A stretch of DNA of 62,161 nt, from assembly GCA_020435415.1 (NCBI GenBank), contig JAGQZQ010000007.1:1-62161 (forward strand). The letters run 5' to 3'. The DNA is from Flavobacteriales bacterium. GTDB lineage: Bacteria > Bacteroidota > Bacteroidia > JACJYZ01. Shown here one piece after another: positions 19,587 through 27,799 of this stretch; position 1 is the stretch's first letter; each line of letters opens with the position of its first letter. Under the pieces are notes generated by a model. The model was not told the origin of the DNA, did no database searches, and saw only the letters and a program-made list of their open reading frames with translations. A program made the translations under genes and the position numbers.

Positions 19587-22500
19587 ATGTTTAGTAAGAT
19601 TCTACACAGGCCCGTACTATCTATCGTAATTTCGCTTGTCATCATCTTTACCGGGACGCTGGCCATTTTCCAGCTTCCTATCTCCCAGTTTCCTCAGATC
19701 GCACCTACATCGGTGCATATCTTCATTGCTTATCCGGGTGCGAGTGCCAATGTACTTGTGAACTCTACCCTGATTCCACTGGAGAGATCAATAAACGGAG
19801 TGGAAGGTATGAGGTACATCTCATCGGATGCTACCAGTGCCGGTGAAGCGACAATACAGGTGATATTCGAGCCGGGCACCGACCCCAACCAGGCAGTGGT
19901 GCGGGTGAAAACACGCGTTGATCAGGTGATGCCACTGCTACCTGTATTGGTGCAACGAGAGGGTGTGGTGATCACACCCATACAGCCCAGTATGCTGATG
20001 TACGTTAGTCTTTACAGCAAAGACGAGCATGCCGATCAGAAGTTCCTTTATAACTATGCAAACGTACACATGGTCCCCGAACTGCAACGCATCAGGGGTA
20101 TGGCGCGTGCGCAGATCCTGGGAAGCCGCCAGTACGCTATGCGGATCTGGCTGAAACCCGACCGGATGCGAGCATACAACATCTCCGCCGAAGAAGTGAT
20201 GGAGGCCATGCAGGAGCAAAGCATTATCGGAAGACCGGGACGCCTTGGACAAAGCTCCGGGAAGTCCGCACAGTCGTTGGAGTATGTGCTGGTCTACCAG
20301 GACCGGTATAGCAAACCCGAACAGTACGAGAACATCATCATCAAAGCGAATGAAGAAGGGGAGATCATCCATCTTAGGGACCTGGCCACCGTTGAGCTGG
20401 GCCCCGAATTCTTCGACATCTACTCGAACCTTGACGGCTACCCGTCTGCAGCCATTGTTCTCAAGCAGTCATTCGGGAGCAATGCCAGTGATGTGATCAA
20501 AGAGGTGAAAGCCAAGCTCAAGGAAATGGAAGCGGACTTTCCGCCCGGCATGGATTATAAGATCAGCTATGATGTATCCCAGTTCCTGGATGCCTCCATT
20601 GAGCAGGTTACCCATACGCTACGGGATGCCTTCATCCTGGTGGCATTGGTGGTGTTCCTGTTTCTGGGCGACTGGCGTTCGACGCTGATCCCTATCCTCG
20701 CCGTTCCGGTGTCACTCGTCGGGGCATTCTTTGTGATGCAGATATTCGGACTGTCCATCAACCTCATCACGCTCTTTGCGCTCGTTCTGGCCATCGGTAT
20801 CGTGGTGGATAATGCCATCGTGGTGGTGGAGGCCGTGCATGCCAAGATGGAGGGCGATGGGAAACTTACGCCTTACAAAGCCACACAGCAGGTGCTCGGT
20901 GAGATCAGCGGAGCTATCATTGCCATTACATTGGTGATGACCGCCGTGTTCATTCCGATCGCATTTATGACCGGGCCGGTCGGTACGTTTTACCGGCAAT
21001 TCTCTATTACCATGGCCAGTGCCATCGTGATCTCGGGAATTGTTGCCCTCACGCTGACACCGGTACTTTGCGCGGTTCTGTTGAAGAATAATCATGGTAA
21101 GCCGAAGAAGAAATCTCCGGTCACCTGGTTCATCGACCGCTTTAACCGTTGGTTTGAAAAACTGACCGGAAGGTACACCAACATTCTGAAGCGTATCGTG
21201 AACAGACGGGTGGTCACTTTCGGTGTCCTGTTCTTATTCTGTGCCGGTATTTTTGGTGTGAACAAGGTGCTTCCCGCCGGATTTATTCCGGGTGAAGATC
21301 AGGGCACCATCTACGCCATCATCCAAACCCCGCCCGGTGCTACACTGGAAAGGACCAACCAGGTGGCAGAGCAATTGCAGAAGATCTGTGAAGAGGTGGA
21401 AGGCGTGGAATCCGTGTCCGCACTGGCCGGGTTTGAGATCATGACAGAAGGACGCGGTTCCAATGCCGGTACCTGTCTGATCAATCTCAAGAAATGGTCC
21501 GACCGGAAACATTCGGTACACGAGATCATGGAAGAGTTGGAAGAAAAGTCGAAAGACCTCGGTGGGGTGATCGAATACTTTGAACCTCCCGCAGTACCGG
21601 GATTCGGTTCATCGGGTGGTTTCTCCATGAGGCTGCTCGACAAAACCAATTCGACCGACTATCAGGAATTCGACAAGGTGAATAAGGACTTCATGGACGC
21701 TTTGGCCAAACGGAAAGAGCTGACCGGACTCTTTACCTTCTTCGCGGCGAACTATCCCCAATATGAATTGGAGATCGATAACAAGATCGCCATGCAGAAA
21801 GGGGTATCCATCGGTAAGGCCATGGAGAACCTCAACATTCTGATCGGTAGTACCTATGAGCAGGGCTTCATCCGCTTCGGTCGATTCTTTAAAGTGTATA
21901 CCCAGGCAGCCCCTGAATACCGGAGGTTCCCTTCGGACCTGAAGCGGTTGTTTGTGAAAAATGAAAGCGGGGAGATGGTGCCTTATTCTTCTTTCATGAG
22001 GATCAAGAAAACGCAGGGACCGAATGAAATATCCCGTTATAACATGTACAACTCAGCGGCCATTCGTGGACAGCCCGCTCCGGGATATACCACCGGCGAT
22101 GCCATCACGGCGATCCGGGAAGTGGCTGCCGAAACATTGCCGCGTGGACTCGACATCGCATGGGAGGGACTTTCCTTTGACGAGGCGAATCGCGGAAACG
22201 AAGCCCTTTATATCTTCATTGTGGTGATCGTCTTCGTCTACCTCGTTCTTGCCGCACAATATGAAAGTTTCGTTTTGCCGTTGGCCGTGATCCTGTCATT
22301 GCCGATCGGGGTCTTCGGTTCGTTCCTGTTGTTGAAGGTGATGGGACTGGCGAATGACATCTACGGTCAGGTAGGTCTGATCATGCTGGTGGGACTGCTC
22401 GGTAAGAATGCCGTGTTGATCGTGGAGTTTGCCGTCCAAAAACGTCGTCAGGGTGCCACGGTACTTGAGGCTGCCATTGAAGGTGCCAGGACCCGGTTCA

Positions 22501-22832
22501 GACCGATCCTCATGACGTCCTTCGCTTTTGTCGCAGGACTGATACCGCTCATCATGGCCACCGGCGCCGGGGCGATCGGGAACAGAACGATCGGAGGCTC
22601 ATCCCTTGGCGGTATGCTCGTCGGAACCATTTTCGGCGTACTCGTGATTCCCGGACTGTATTTTATTTTCGGTAAGCTCATCGAAGGTCGTCAGCTTATC
22701 AGGGATGAATATGATGAACCGTTGACAGAAGGATTTGTGAGTGCTTCGGAAGACAGGAACAAAGTCTCCGAAAATCTGCGACAGATCAACCGGGTGTTAA
22801 GAAGATTGCTGAGAAGAGAAGGGAAATCGTAA
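19587..22832 (+). CDS. RND efflux permease, HAE1 (AcrB-like) family
   Basis: 1081 residues, full length. Proton-driven inner-membrane trimeric pump exporting amphiphilic compounds. The first helix follows the usual MFSKILHRPVLSIVISL start. TM4 carries AIGIVVDNAIVVVEAVHAKM, where the usual Asp-Asp proton-relay pair of AcrB (D407/D408) appears as Asp-Asn. The second half starts near RRVVTFGVLFLFCAGIFG, and the TM10-12 region has MLVGLLGKNAVLIVEFA, with the conserved Lys. Two large periplasmic porter regions lie between. The gene sits between the adaptor and the outer-membrane factor in a classic tripartite operon. Confidence 0.95.
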   Translation: MFSKILHRPVLSIVISLVIIFTGTLAIFQLPISQFPQIAPTSVHIFIAYPGASANVLVNSTLIPLERSINGVEGMRYISSDATSAGEATIQVIFEPGTDPNQAVVRVKTRVDQVMPLLPVLVQREGVVITPIQPSMLMYVSLYSKDEHADQKFLYNYANVHMVPELQRIRGMARAQILGSRQYAMRIWLKPDRMRAYNISAEEVMEAMQEQSIIGRPGRLGQSSGKSAQSLEYVLVYQDRYSKPEQYENIIIKANEEGEIIHLRDLATVELGPEFFDIYSNLDGYPSAAIVLKQSFGSNASDVIKEVKAKLKEMEADFPPGMDYKISYDVSQFLDASIEQVTHTLRDAFILVALVVFLFLGDWRSTLIPILAVPVSLVGAFFVMQIFGLSINLITLFALVLAIGIVVDNAIVVVEAVHAKMEGDGKLTPYKATQQVLGEISGAIIAITLVMTAVFIPIAFMTGPVGTFYRQFSITMASAIVISGIVALTLTPVLCAVLLKNNHGKPKKKSPVTWFIDRFNRWFEKLTGRYTNILKRIVNRRVVTFGVLFLFCAGIFGVNKVLPAGFIPGEDQGTIYAIIQTPPGATLERTNQVAEQLQKICEEVEGVESVSALAGFEIMTEGRGSNAGTCLINLKKWSDRKHSVHEIMEELEEKSKDLGGVIEYFEPPAVPGFGSSGGFSMRLLDKTNSTDYQEFDKVNKDFMDALAKRKELTGLFTFFAANYPQYELEIDNKIAMQKGVSIGKAMENLNILIGSTYEQGFIRFGRFFKVYTQAAPEYRRFPSDLKRLFVKNESGEMVPYSSFMRIKKTQGPNEISRYNMYNSAAIRGQPAPGYTTGDAITAIREVAAETLPRGLDIAWEGLSFDEANRGNEALYIFIVVIVFVYLVLAAQYESFVLPLAVILSLPIGVFGSFLLLKVMGLANDIYGQVGLIMLVGLLGKNAVLIVEFAVQKRRQGATVLEAAIEGARTRFRPILMTSFAFVAGLIPLIMATGAGAIGNRTIGGSSLGGMLVGTIFGVLVIPGLYFIFGKLIEGRQLIRDEYDEPLTEGFVSASEDRNKVSENLRQINRVLRRLLRREGKS

Positions 22833-22849
22833 TTCAAATTTCGTTCACA

Positions 22850-24283
22850 ATGACTAAAAATAACATACATATATATCTGGTCATCGCATGCATGCCACTC
22901 ATCTTCCAGGCATGCACGATTCCGGATTCAACGCAGAGAAAAGCGAATACCGTTGTCCCGGAAAGTTATTCCGGGTCACGCGATTCCTCGAACATGGCCA
23001 GTATCAAATGGAAGGATTTTTTCAATGATCCATACCTGGCCGCACTTATTGATACGGCGTTGAACAACAACCAGGAGTTGAATATTGTACTTCAGGAGAT
23101 CAACATCGCACAGAATGAGGTGAGGGCGAGCAAGGGAGAATACCTTCCCTTCGTTCACCTGGGAGCCGAAGCAGGTGCGGACAAAGTGGGAAGCTATACC
23201 CGGGATGGTGCGGTGGAGCATAACCTTGAGATCAAACCCGGCGAGGAATTTCCTGAACCTTTGACTGACTTTCTGCTTGCAGCGAGGGTGTCATGGGAGC
23301 TGGATATCTGGAAGAAGTTGAGGAACGCAAAAAAAGCGGCCACATTCAGGTACCTGGCCTCCGTGGAAGGAAAGAATTTCATGGTTACCAACCTCGTGGC
23401 AGAGATCGCGAATTCGTATTATGAATTGCTGGCGCTTGATAACCAACTGACCCTTGTGACAAGGAATATTGAGATCCAGCAGAATGCCCTGAGGATTGTA
23501 AGGTTGCAGAAAGACGCTGCCCGGGTGACGGAACTGGCCGTCCGTAAATTTGAAGCGGAAGTGCTCAAGAACCAGAGCAGCCGGTTCTATATTCAGCAAC
23601 AGATCGTCGAGACGGAGAACAGGATCAATTTTCTTGTCGGTAGGTTACCGCAACCGGTGCAAAGAGATTCCCAGGTGTTTGATGACGCGATAAAAAATCC
23701 CGTTGCACCCGGTATTCCTTCCCAGTTGCTTCAAAAACGTCCGGACATCATGCAGGCCGAGATGGAGCTGAGCGCCGCGAAACTGGATGTGAAAGTCGCC
23801 AGGGCCAGGTTCTATCCTTCTCTGGATATCTCTGCAGGCATGGGTTATCAGGCGTTCAATCCGGCATTCCTCATCACCACACCCGAATCGATGATCTATA
23901 ATCTGGCGGGTGGATTGATGGTTCCCTTGATCAACAGGAATGAGATCAAGGCGGCATACAACAGCGCCAATGCAAAGCAGCTGCAAGCGGTGCATAATTA
24001 TGAGCGCAGTATTCTGAATGCGGTTGTTGAAGTCACGAACCAATTGTCGAAGATCGATAACCTGGGTAAAAGTTATGACCTGAAATCAAAACAGGTGCAG
24101 GCGTTGACCCAGTCGATCACCATTTCAACGAACCTCTTCAGATCGGCCAAGGCTGACTATATGGAGGTGCTTATGACTCAACGCGATGCACTGGAAGCAA
24201 AAATGGAATTGATCGAGACCAGAAAGGACCAACTGAATGCCCTGGTGAATATGTACCAGGCACTGGGGGGCGGCTGGAATTAG
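22850..24283 (+). CDS. Outer-membrane efflux channel (TolC/OprM, NodT family lipoprotein)
   Basis: 477 residues. A lipobox (PLIFQAC) ends the signal peptide, as in OprM-type channels. Two related helical halves follow; the repeats can be seen at NNQELNIVLQEINIAQNEVR and again at SAAKLDVKVARARFYPSLD. The signature LLQKRPDIMQAEMELSAA is typical of the NodT family. The C-terminal KADYMEVLMTQRDALEAKMEL helix is also characteristic. It lies 17 bp after the permease and completes the tripartite pump, which ends at a strong terminator. Confidence 0.93.
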   Translation: MTKNNIHIYLVIACMPLIFQACTIPDSTQRKANTVVPESYSGSRDSSNMASIKWKDFFNDPYLAALIDTALNNNQELNIVLQEINIAQNEVRASKGEYLPFVHLGAEAGADKVGSYTRDGAVEHNLEIKPGEEFPEPLTDFLLAARVSWELDIWKKLRNAKKAATFRYLASVEGKNFMVTNLVAEIANSYYELLALDNQLTLVTRNIEIQQNALRIVRLQKDAARVTELAVRKFEAEVLKNQSSRFYIQQQIVETENRINFLVGRLPQPVQRDSQVFDDAIKNPVAPGIPSQLLQKRPDIMQAEMELSAAKLDVKVARARFYPSLDISAGMGYQAFNPAFLITTPESMIYNLAGGLMVPLINRNEIKAAYNSANAKQLQAVHNYERSILNAVVEVTNQLSKIDNLGKSYDLKSKQVQALTQSITISTNLFRSAKADYMEVLMTQRDALEAKMELIETRKDQLNALVNMYQALGGGWN

Positions 24284-24291
24284 CGGGAGGA

Positions 24292-24337
24292 GAAGAACAG
24301 GCCCTGTCAGGGTTTTGAGTAACAGGGCTTGTTCTTC
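24292..24337. terminator. Bidirectional terminator between efflux operon and beta-helix gene
   Basis: A 16-bp stem with a single G-U type mismatch (24292-24307 with 24322-24337), a 14-base loop and T/A-rich flanks. It lies between two convergent genes and can serve both. Confidence 0.8.
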
Positions 24338-24339
24338 AT

Positions 24340-26169
24340 TTATTTTATGAAGATCAGTTTTTGGTAAGTGGTTGATTCGTTACCGGAGAACTCAATCACA
24401 TATATTCCTGCAGCTCCGCCGGCATTGTTCCACGTAATACGGTTCTGCCCAATACCTATGGATGTTTCAAAAACCATCTCGCCAACCGGATTGAATATGC
24501 GGATGACTCCCGCTGCATGTGACAGCAAAGTCACCGCTTCCGTTGCCGGGTTGGGGAATGCGATGAGACCGGTGATCACGAAGTCCCGGTGCACATCTCC
24601 TGTAGGTCCGTTATACTCATACGGTCCGATGTCCCATTGGGCTCCTCCTGTAAGGTCGCCGTCGAGGGGGCGAAGGGTGCCATCAAAATCGTTGTCACAT
24701 ATTCCGGTTGCGTCCGCGCCTTTGTCAACAGCCAGTGTACTTTGTGATGTCAGATGAAAGTCGATGGGGGCATTGACGAACATCGGATCGCCCTCCTGCC
24801 CCATGATCTCCTGTCCGCTATACTGGGCTGTGAATTGCGCCAGGTTGGCAAACGTGGTGTTGCTGATCTCCAACACATCACAGCCGCTGCAATGGTAGAG
24901 GTTGGCATCAAGTTCCGATGCATTGAGCGCATCGCTGCGCATGGACACCAATGGTGATTGTGTGTCTGACCGGTGGAAGATGTTGTTCTTGATGCGGCCG
25001 TTGGACAGGTTACTGTTGTCGATCATCACAGCATATTTATCCGTGATATTGTAAATGAGGTTGTTGTAGATATCAATGTGGTTGACCGGGTCATTGGTGA
25101 TGCCCAGGTAACCGGCATAGCCATCACCCAGACTGGTCACTGTTTGTGCCTGGTTCGTGTGGAGGATATTGTTCCGGATGATGAGTGTATCGATGCCGGT
25201 GAGTCCGCCGCCGCTTTGATCCTTGATGGTGATGCCGTCCACGGTATGATGGATGGTGTTGGATTCTATGAGGATGTTAGAAGAACCGTAGTCGCTGTCA
25301 CCACCTACGCTGATGGCAGTGAGGTAAAGGTCATGGAAGAGATTACCTCGGATGACGGCATTCCTGACTGTTCGTATTTTCAATGCACCCACGTGCCCGT
25401 TGAACTCGTTGCCTTCGACGTGGTAATTCTCGCCAAGTGCCAGGTATAGGTGCCAGTCGAACCAGGAATCCGGTTTTCCGTTATTCTCGAAATGATTCCC
25501 GGTGAGTGTCATATTGCTTCCCGAAACGAATACGCCCTGGCTGTGACCGGTCTCGGGGGATATGTTGTAGTTCTCCGAGATGTGGCAATGATGCATGGTG
25601 TGTCCCCAGGTATAAAGTACGGCTCCAATTGTTGTTCCGGACACATCCACACTATCAAACGTAATATGGTGGGGCTTGTAGGTATAGAACGATTCGTTTA
25701 CGTAGATGCCTCGCGGACGGCTACCCGGAGTGGCGTTGGTGGTGAGATACAGATCTTTGAAGACCAGGTATGCGCTTTCTTCTCCCTGTGTACCGGTCCC
25801 TCTGACCAGGATGATGTCTCCGGTGGATGTCTTGTTGAATACCGGTTTGCTTCCACTGCCATATGCACCGATCACAATGGGGTTGTTGATCAGTCCTGCG
25901 CAGGTGGACAGGGCCAGGGAAGCCGATGAGCCCGACCAGGTATCACCGCGCATGAACAGCACCGAGTCTCCCGGCACCGCCGTGTTGTTTAACAGGGTGT
26001 TGGCTGCACTGGTGGTTTGTTTCGGGCCGTTGCCATTGCTATCGGGGTAGGGCAGCATGCCGGACCAGCTGTCGTTGCCGGTGCTTTCCGAAAAATAGTA
26101 GGTGGTGGCGTTGGCGCAGAGTCCGCAAAGTAATATCAGGATAAGTACAAGAGTAGGGCGTATGTTCAT
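24340..26169 (-). CDS. Secreted right-handed beta-helix protein with T9SS sorting domain
   Basis: 609 residues from the ATG at 26169, chosen because it gives a clear signal peptide (MNIRPTLVLILILLCGLCANA); a longer frame upstream lacks one. The body shows parallel beta-helix repeats with N/D/H/G-rich turns (HHITFDSVDVSG, NVIESN-like and NAVIRGNLFHDLYL stretches). This is the fold of pectate-lyase-like and polysaccharide-active proteins, though no catalytic set was identified. The C-terminal 80 residues (AFPNPATEAVTLLS, then GIYVIEFSGNESTTYQKLIFIK) form a type A T9SS sorting domain, directing export through the outer membrane. The target could be a carbohydrate; this is uncertain. Confidence 0.88.
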   Translation of the reverse strand: MNIRPTLVLILILLCGLCANATTYYFSESTGNDSWSGMLPYPDSNGNGPKQTTSAANTLLNNTAVPGDSVLFMRGDTWSGSSASLALSTCAGLINNPIVIGAYGSGSKPVFNKTSTGDIILVRGTGTQGEESAYLVFKDLYLTTNATPGSRPRGIYVNESFYTYKPHHITFDSVDVSGTTIGAVLYTWGHTMHHCHISENYNISPETGHSQGVFVSGSNMTLTGNHFENNGKPDSWFDWHLYLALGENYHVEGNEFNGHVGALKIRTVRNAVIRGNLFHDLYLTAISVGGDSDYGSSNILIESNTIHHTVDGITIKDQSGGGLTGIDTLIIRNNILHTNQAQTVTSLGDGYAGYLGITNDPVNHIDIYNNLIYNITDKYAVMIDNSNLSNGRIKNNIFHRSDTQSPLVSMRSDALNASELDANLYHCSGCDVLEISNTTFANLAQFTAQYSGQEIMGQEGDPMFVNAPIDFHLTSQSTLAVDKGADATGICDNDFDGTLRPLDGDLTGGAQWDIGPYEYNGPTGDVHRDFVITGLIAFPNPATEAVTLLSHAAGVIRIFNPVGEMVFETSIGIGQNRITWNNAGGAAGIYVIEFSGNESTTYQKLIFIK

Positions 26170-26283
26170 CGGGAGATTGTTTGGTTGGTGTTGTCGTTTA
26201 CATGAAAGTACGTTATAATTTTCATGAATACACCATGGAGTTAAGGAAACACGGGACCTGACTAATGAATGGTTGTTAATGGT

Positions 26284-26466
26284 TAATCCCAAACTATGCA
26301 ATAGAAAATCTTCTATTGCATAACGATTAAGAAAATCAACCTTTCCGGCCCGTACTGCGTGCATCCGAAAAGTGATTTTCTATCCCGTAGGTACGGGAGG
26401 GATAACCCCAACTAAATACAGATAGTTCGGCTCGTTCCTCCACTCCTACTGCATAAGTTGGGTTAA
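26284..26466. repeat. Structured intergenic element, copy A
   Basis: An element of about 180 bp related to the one at 44290-44455. The hairpin ATGCAATAGAA (26296-26306) pairs with TTCTATTGCAT (26311-26321), a perfect 11-bp stem with a 4-base loop. A second perfect 9-bp pair joins AGAAAATCA (26330-26338) and TGATTTTCT (26373-26381). The outer ends also match in inverted orientation (CCCAAnnTATGCA against TGCATAnnTTGGG at 26450-26462). A further small hairpin (CCCGTA/TACGGG) lies near 26384-26397. The left end arm overlaps the first hairpin arm, so the two pairings compete. It may be a MITE-like mobile element or a structured RNA. It sits between the beta-helix gene and higBA. Confidence 0.7.
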
Positions 26467-26549
26467 TGTGATGCCCGGATCGTCACATGGGTGGGTGTCT
26501 TCGTCTGGCCATTCCGTGTCTTCTTACTAACATTTCCTATAACAGTATA

Positions 26550-26583
26550 GAGTAACCAATTTGGTAACTCTTTTGTATCTTTG
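26550..26583 (+). promoter_or_regulatory. higBA promoter and palindromic operator
   Basis: A near-perfect palindrome of 21 bases (26550-26570) has 10-base arms with one mismatch (A-A at 26554/26566) around a central T; the core is ACCAA-T-TTGGT. Five bases after it is TATCTTTG (26576-26583), a perfect Bacteroidota -7 element. The palindrome overlaps the expected -33 region, the place for an autorepressing antitoxin to bind. Confidence 0.65.
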
Positions 26584-26605
26584 TAGTATAATCTCCAGGA
26601 TAACA

Positions 26606-26923
26606 GTGAATATCTACAATCGGGGTTCCGTTACGGCATTTTACAGTAAGCATCCGGATTGCAAGGAAACGCTCGAGAAATGGTATCATGATGTTTTGTC
26701 GAAACGTTGGAAGAAACCGGGAGATTTGACAAGAGATTTCAATACGGCGCGGACGATTAAAAATAGCCGGGCCATTTTTAAGATCAACGGGAATGTGTAC
26801 CGGTTGATCGCTGAGGTCAATTATCAGAAGGGTTGGTTGTTTATAAAATTCATCGGTACACATGCTGCGTATGACAAGATCGATCCGGAAACAATTGATG
26901 CTTATAAACCGAAAAGGACATAA
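26606..26923 (+). CDS. higB: HigB-family mRNA interferase toxin
   Basis: About 105 residues from GTG at 26606; the frame extends upstream but an earlier start would fall inside the promoter. Family members cleave mRNA on the ribosome. The features fit HigB: YSKHPDCKETLEKWY at the N-terminus, the R/K-rich middle, then NGNVYRLIAEVNYQKGWLFIKFIGTHAAYDKID. The last stretch is the hallmark C-terminal strand with the FIGTHxxYDKID motif. It lies two bases upstream of higA and has a palindromic operator in front, so it appears complete and regulated. Confidence 0.85.
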   Translation: MNIYNRGSVTAFYSKHPDCKETLEKWYHDVLSKRWKKPGDLTRDFNTARTIKNSRAIFKINGNVYRLIAEVNYQKGWLFIKFIGTHAAYDKIDPETIDAYKPKRT

Positions 26924-26925
26924 AC

Positions 26926-27282
26926 ATGAAGCTCAAACGAATCAAAACCAAAAAGGATTACCGGGAAGCCCTTGGTCGCTTTGAGGAAATATTCCAGGCA
27001 AAACCGGGAACACCTGAGAGTGATGAAGCGGATGTGCTGGCATTGCTGATTGAGGATTATGAACATCGTCATTATGTGATAGAAGTTCCCGATCCCCTGG
27101 AGGCCATTAAGTATAGAATGGAAGAACAGGGTTTGACCAACAAGGATCTGGCGAATATTCTGGGATATAAAAGCAGGGTAACCGACATCTTCAAAAAGCA
27201 TCGTAAGTTGAATCTGAACATGGTGAGAAAGTTGCACCAGGTATTGAATATTCCGTTGGAAACGCTGGTGAAGGATTATTGA
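26926..27282 (+). CDS. higA: HigA-family antitoxin with XRE helix-turn-helix
   Basis: 118 residues. The N-terminal half is helical and acidic (FEEIFQAKPGTPESDEADVLA), the part expected to bind the toxin. The C-terminal half carries an XRE-type helix-turn-helix (GLTNKDLANILGYKSRVTDIFKKHRKL), which should bind the operator upstream of higB. The toxin-first order and very small gap are normal for higBA. Together with the palindrome at 26550-26570 this makes an intact, self-repressed module. Confidence 0.87.
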   Translation: MKLKRIKTKKDYREALGRFEEIFQAKPGTPESDEADVLALLIEDYEHRHYVIEVPDPLEAIKYRMEEQGLTNKDLANILGYKSRVTDIFKKHRKLNLNMVRKLHQVLNIPLETLVKDY

Positions 27283-27453
27283 ACTTTTACTGTACAGGAT
27301 ATGCTCTTCTGTTTTGTTAATGCCTCCGAACTCCAGATAGACTTTCCTCCTTAGATCACCCATTGCAAACCCCCAATCGACTGCCAAGTGATTTTTTATA
27401 CCTCCTTCAAACGTTTTTTCAACAACTAAATCTCGCTCCCTCCCATAAACCGG
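27283..27453 (-). other. Protein-like intergenic stretch, possible gene remnant
   Basis: On the minus strand the gap after higA reads as an open frame with a natural-looking sequence (FEGGIKNHLAVDWGFAMGD, then LRRKVYLEFGGINKTEEHIL), but no convincing start and no stop before it runs antisense into higA. I take it for a fragment of an old gene or a dispersed repeat. The rest of the gap, 27454-27799, shows nothing I can identify. Confidence 0.25.
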
Positions 27454-27799
27454 CTATACCTGCCGGATTGAATAACCCGCCATGACGGCCCCCTAAGTGC
27501 TGATATCCGGTAGTTTGCTTTGTTATTTTGTATTATTTATAGGTAAAATTTCGCCACTCGTCCGATTCCGGGTGTAACGATTGTCGCCCGGGTCTGCGTA
27601 TAATAAGGGATCGTTCTCCGATCACCTTCCCCCATGCAATGGCCGCAGTATCGCGTGAATCGGCACTGTTCAAAAGCTAAGAAATTCCGGTTTTTGAATT
27701 GCTTTCATGATGATTTTATGTCAAATTGTAATACAAGATTCCCAAGACCTTTTACCAGAAGGTTAAGTTTCTATAACTGGTGTTAACAAAAATTGAGGT

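Noticed and set aside
24973-25929. Two consecutive plus-strand frames opposite the beta-helix gene
   Set aside because: The minus-strand frame has a signal peptide, repeats and a T9SS domain; the plus frames have none of these.
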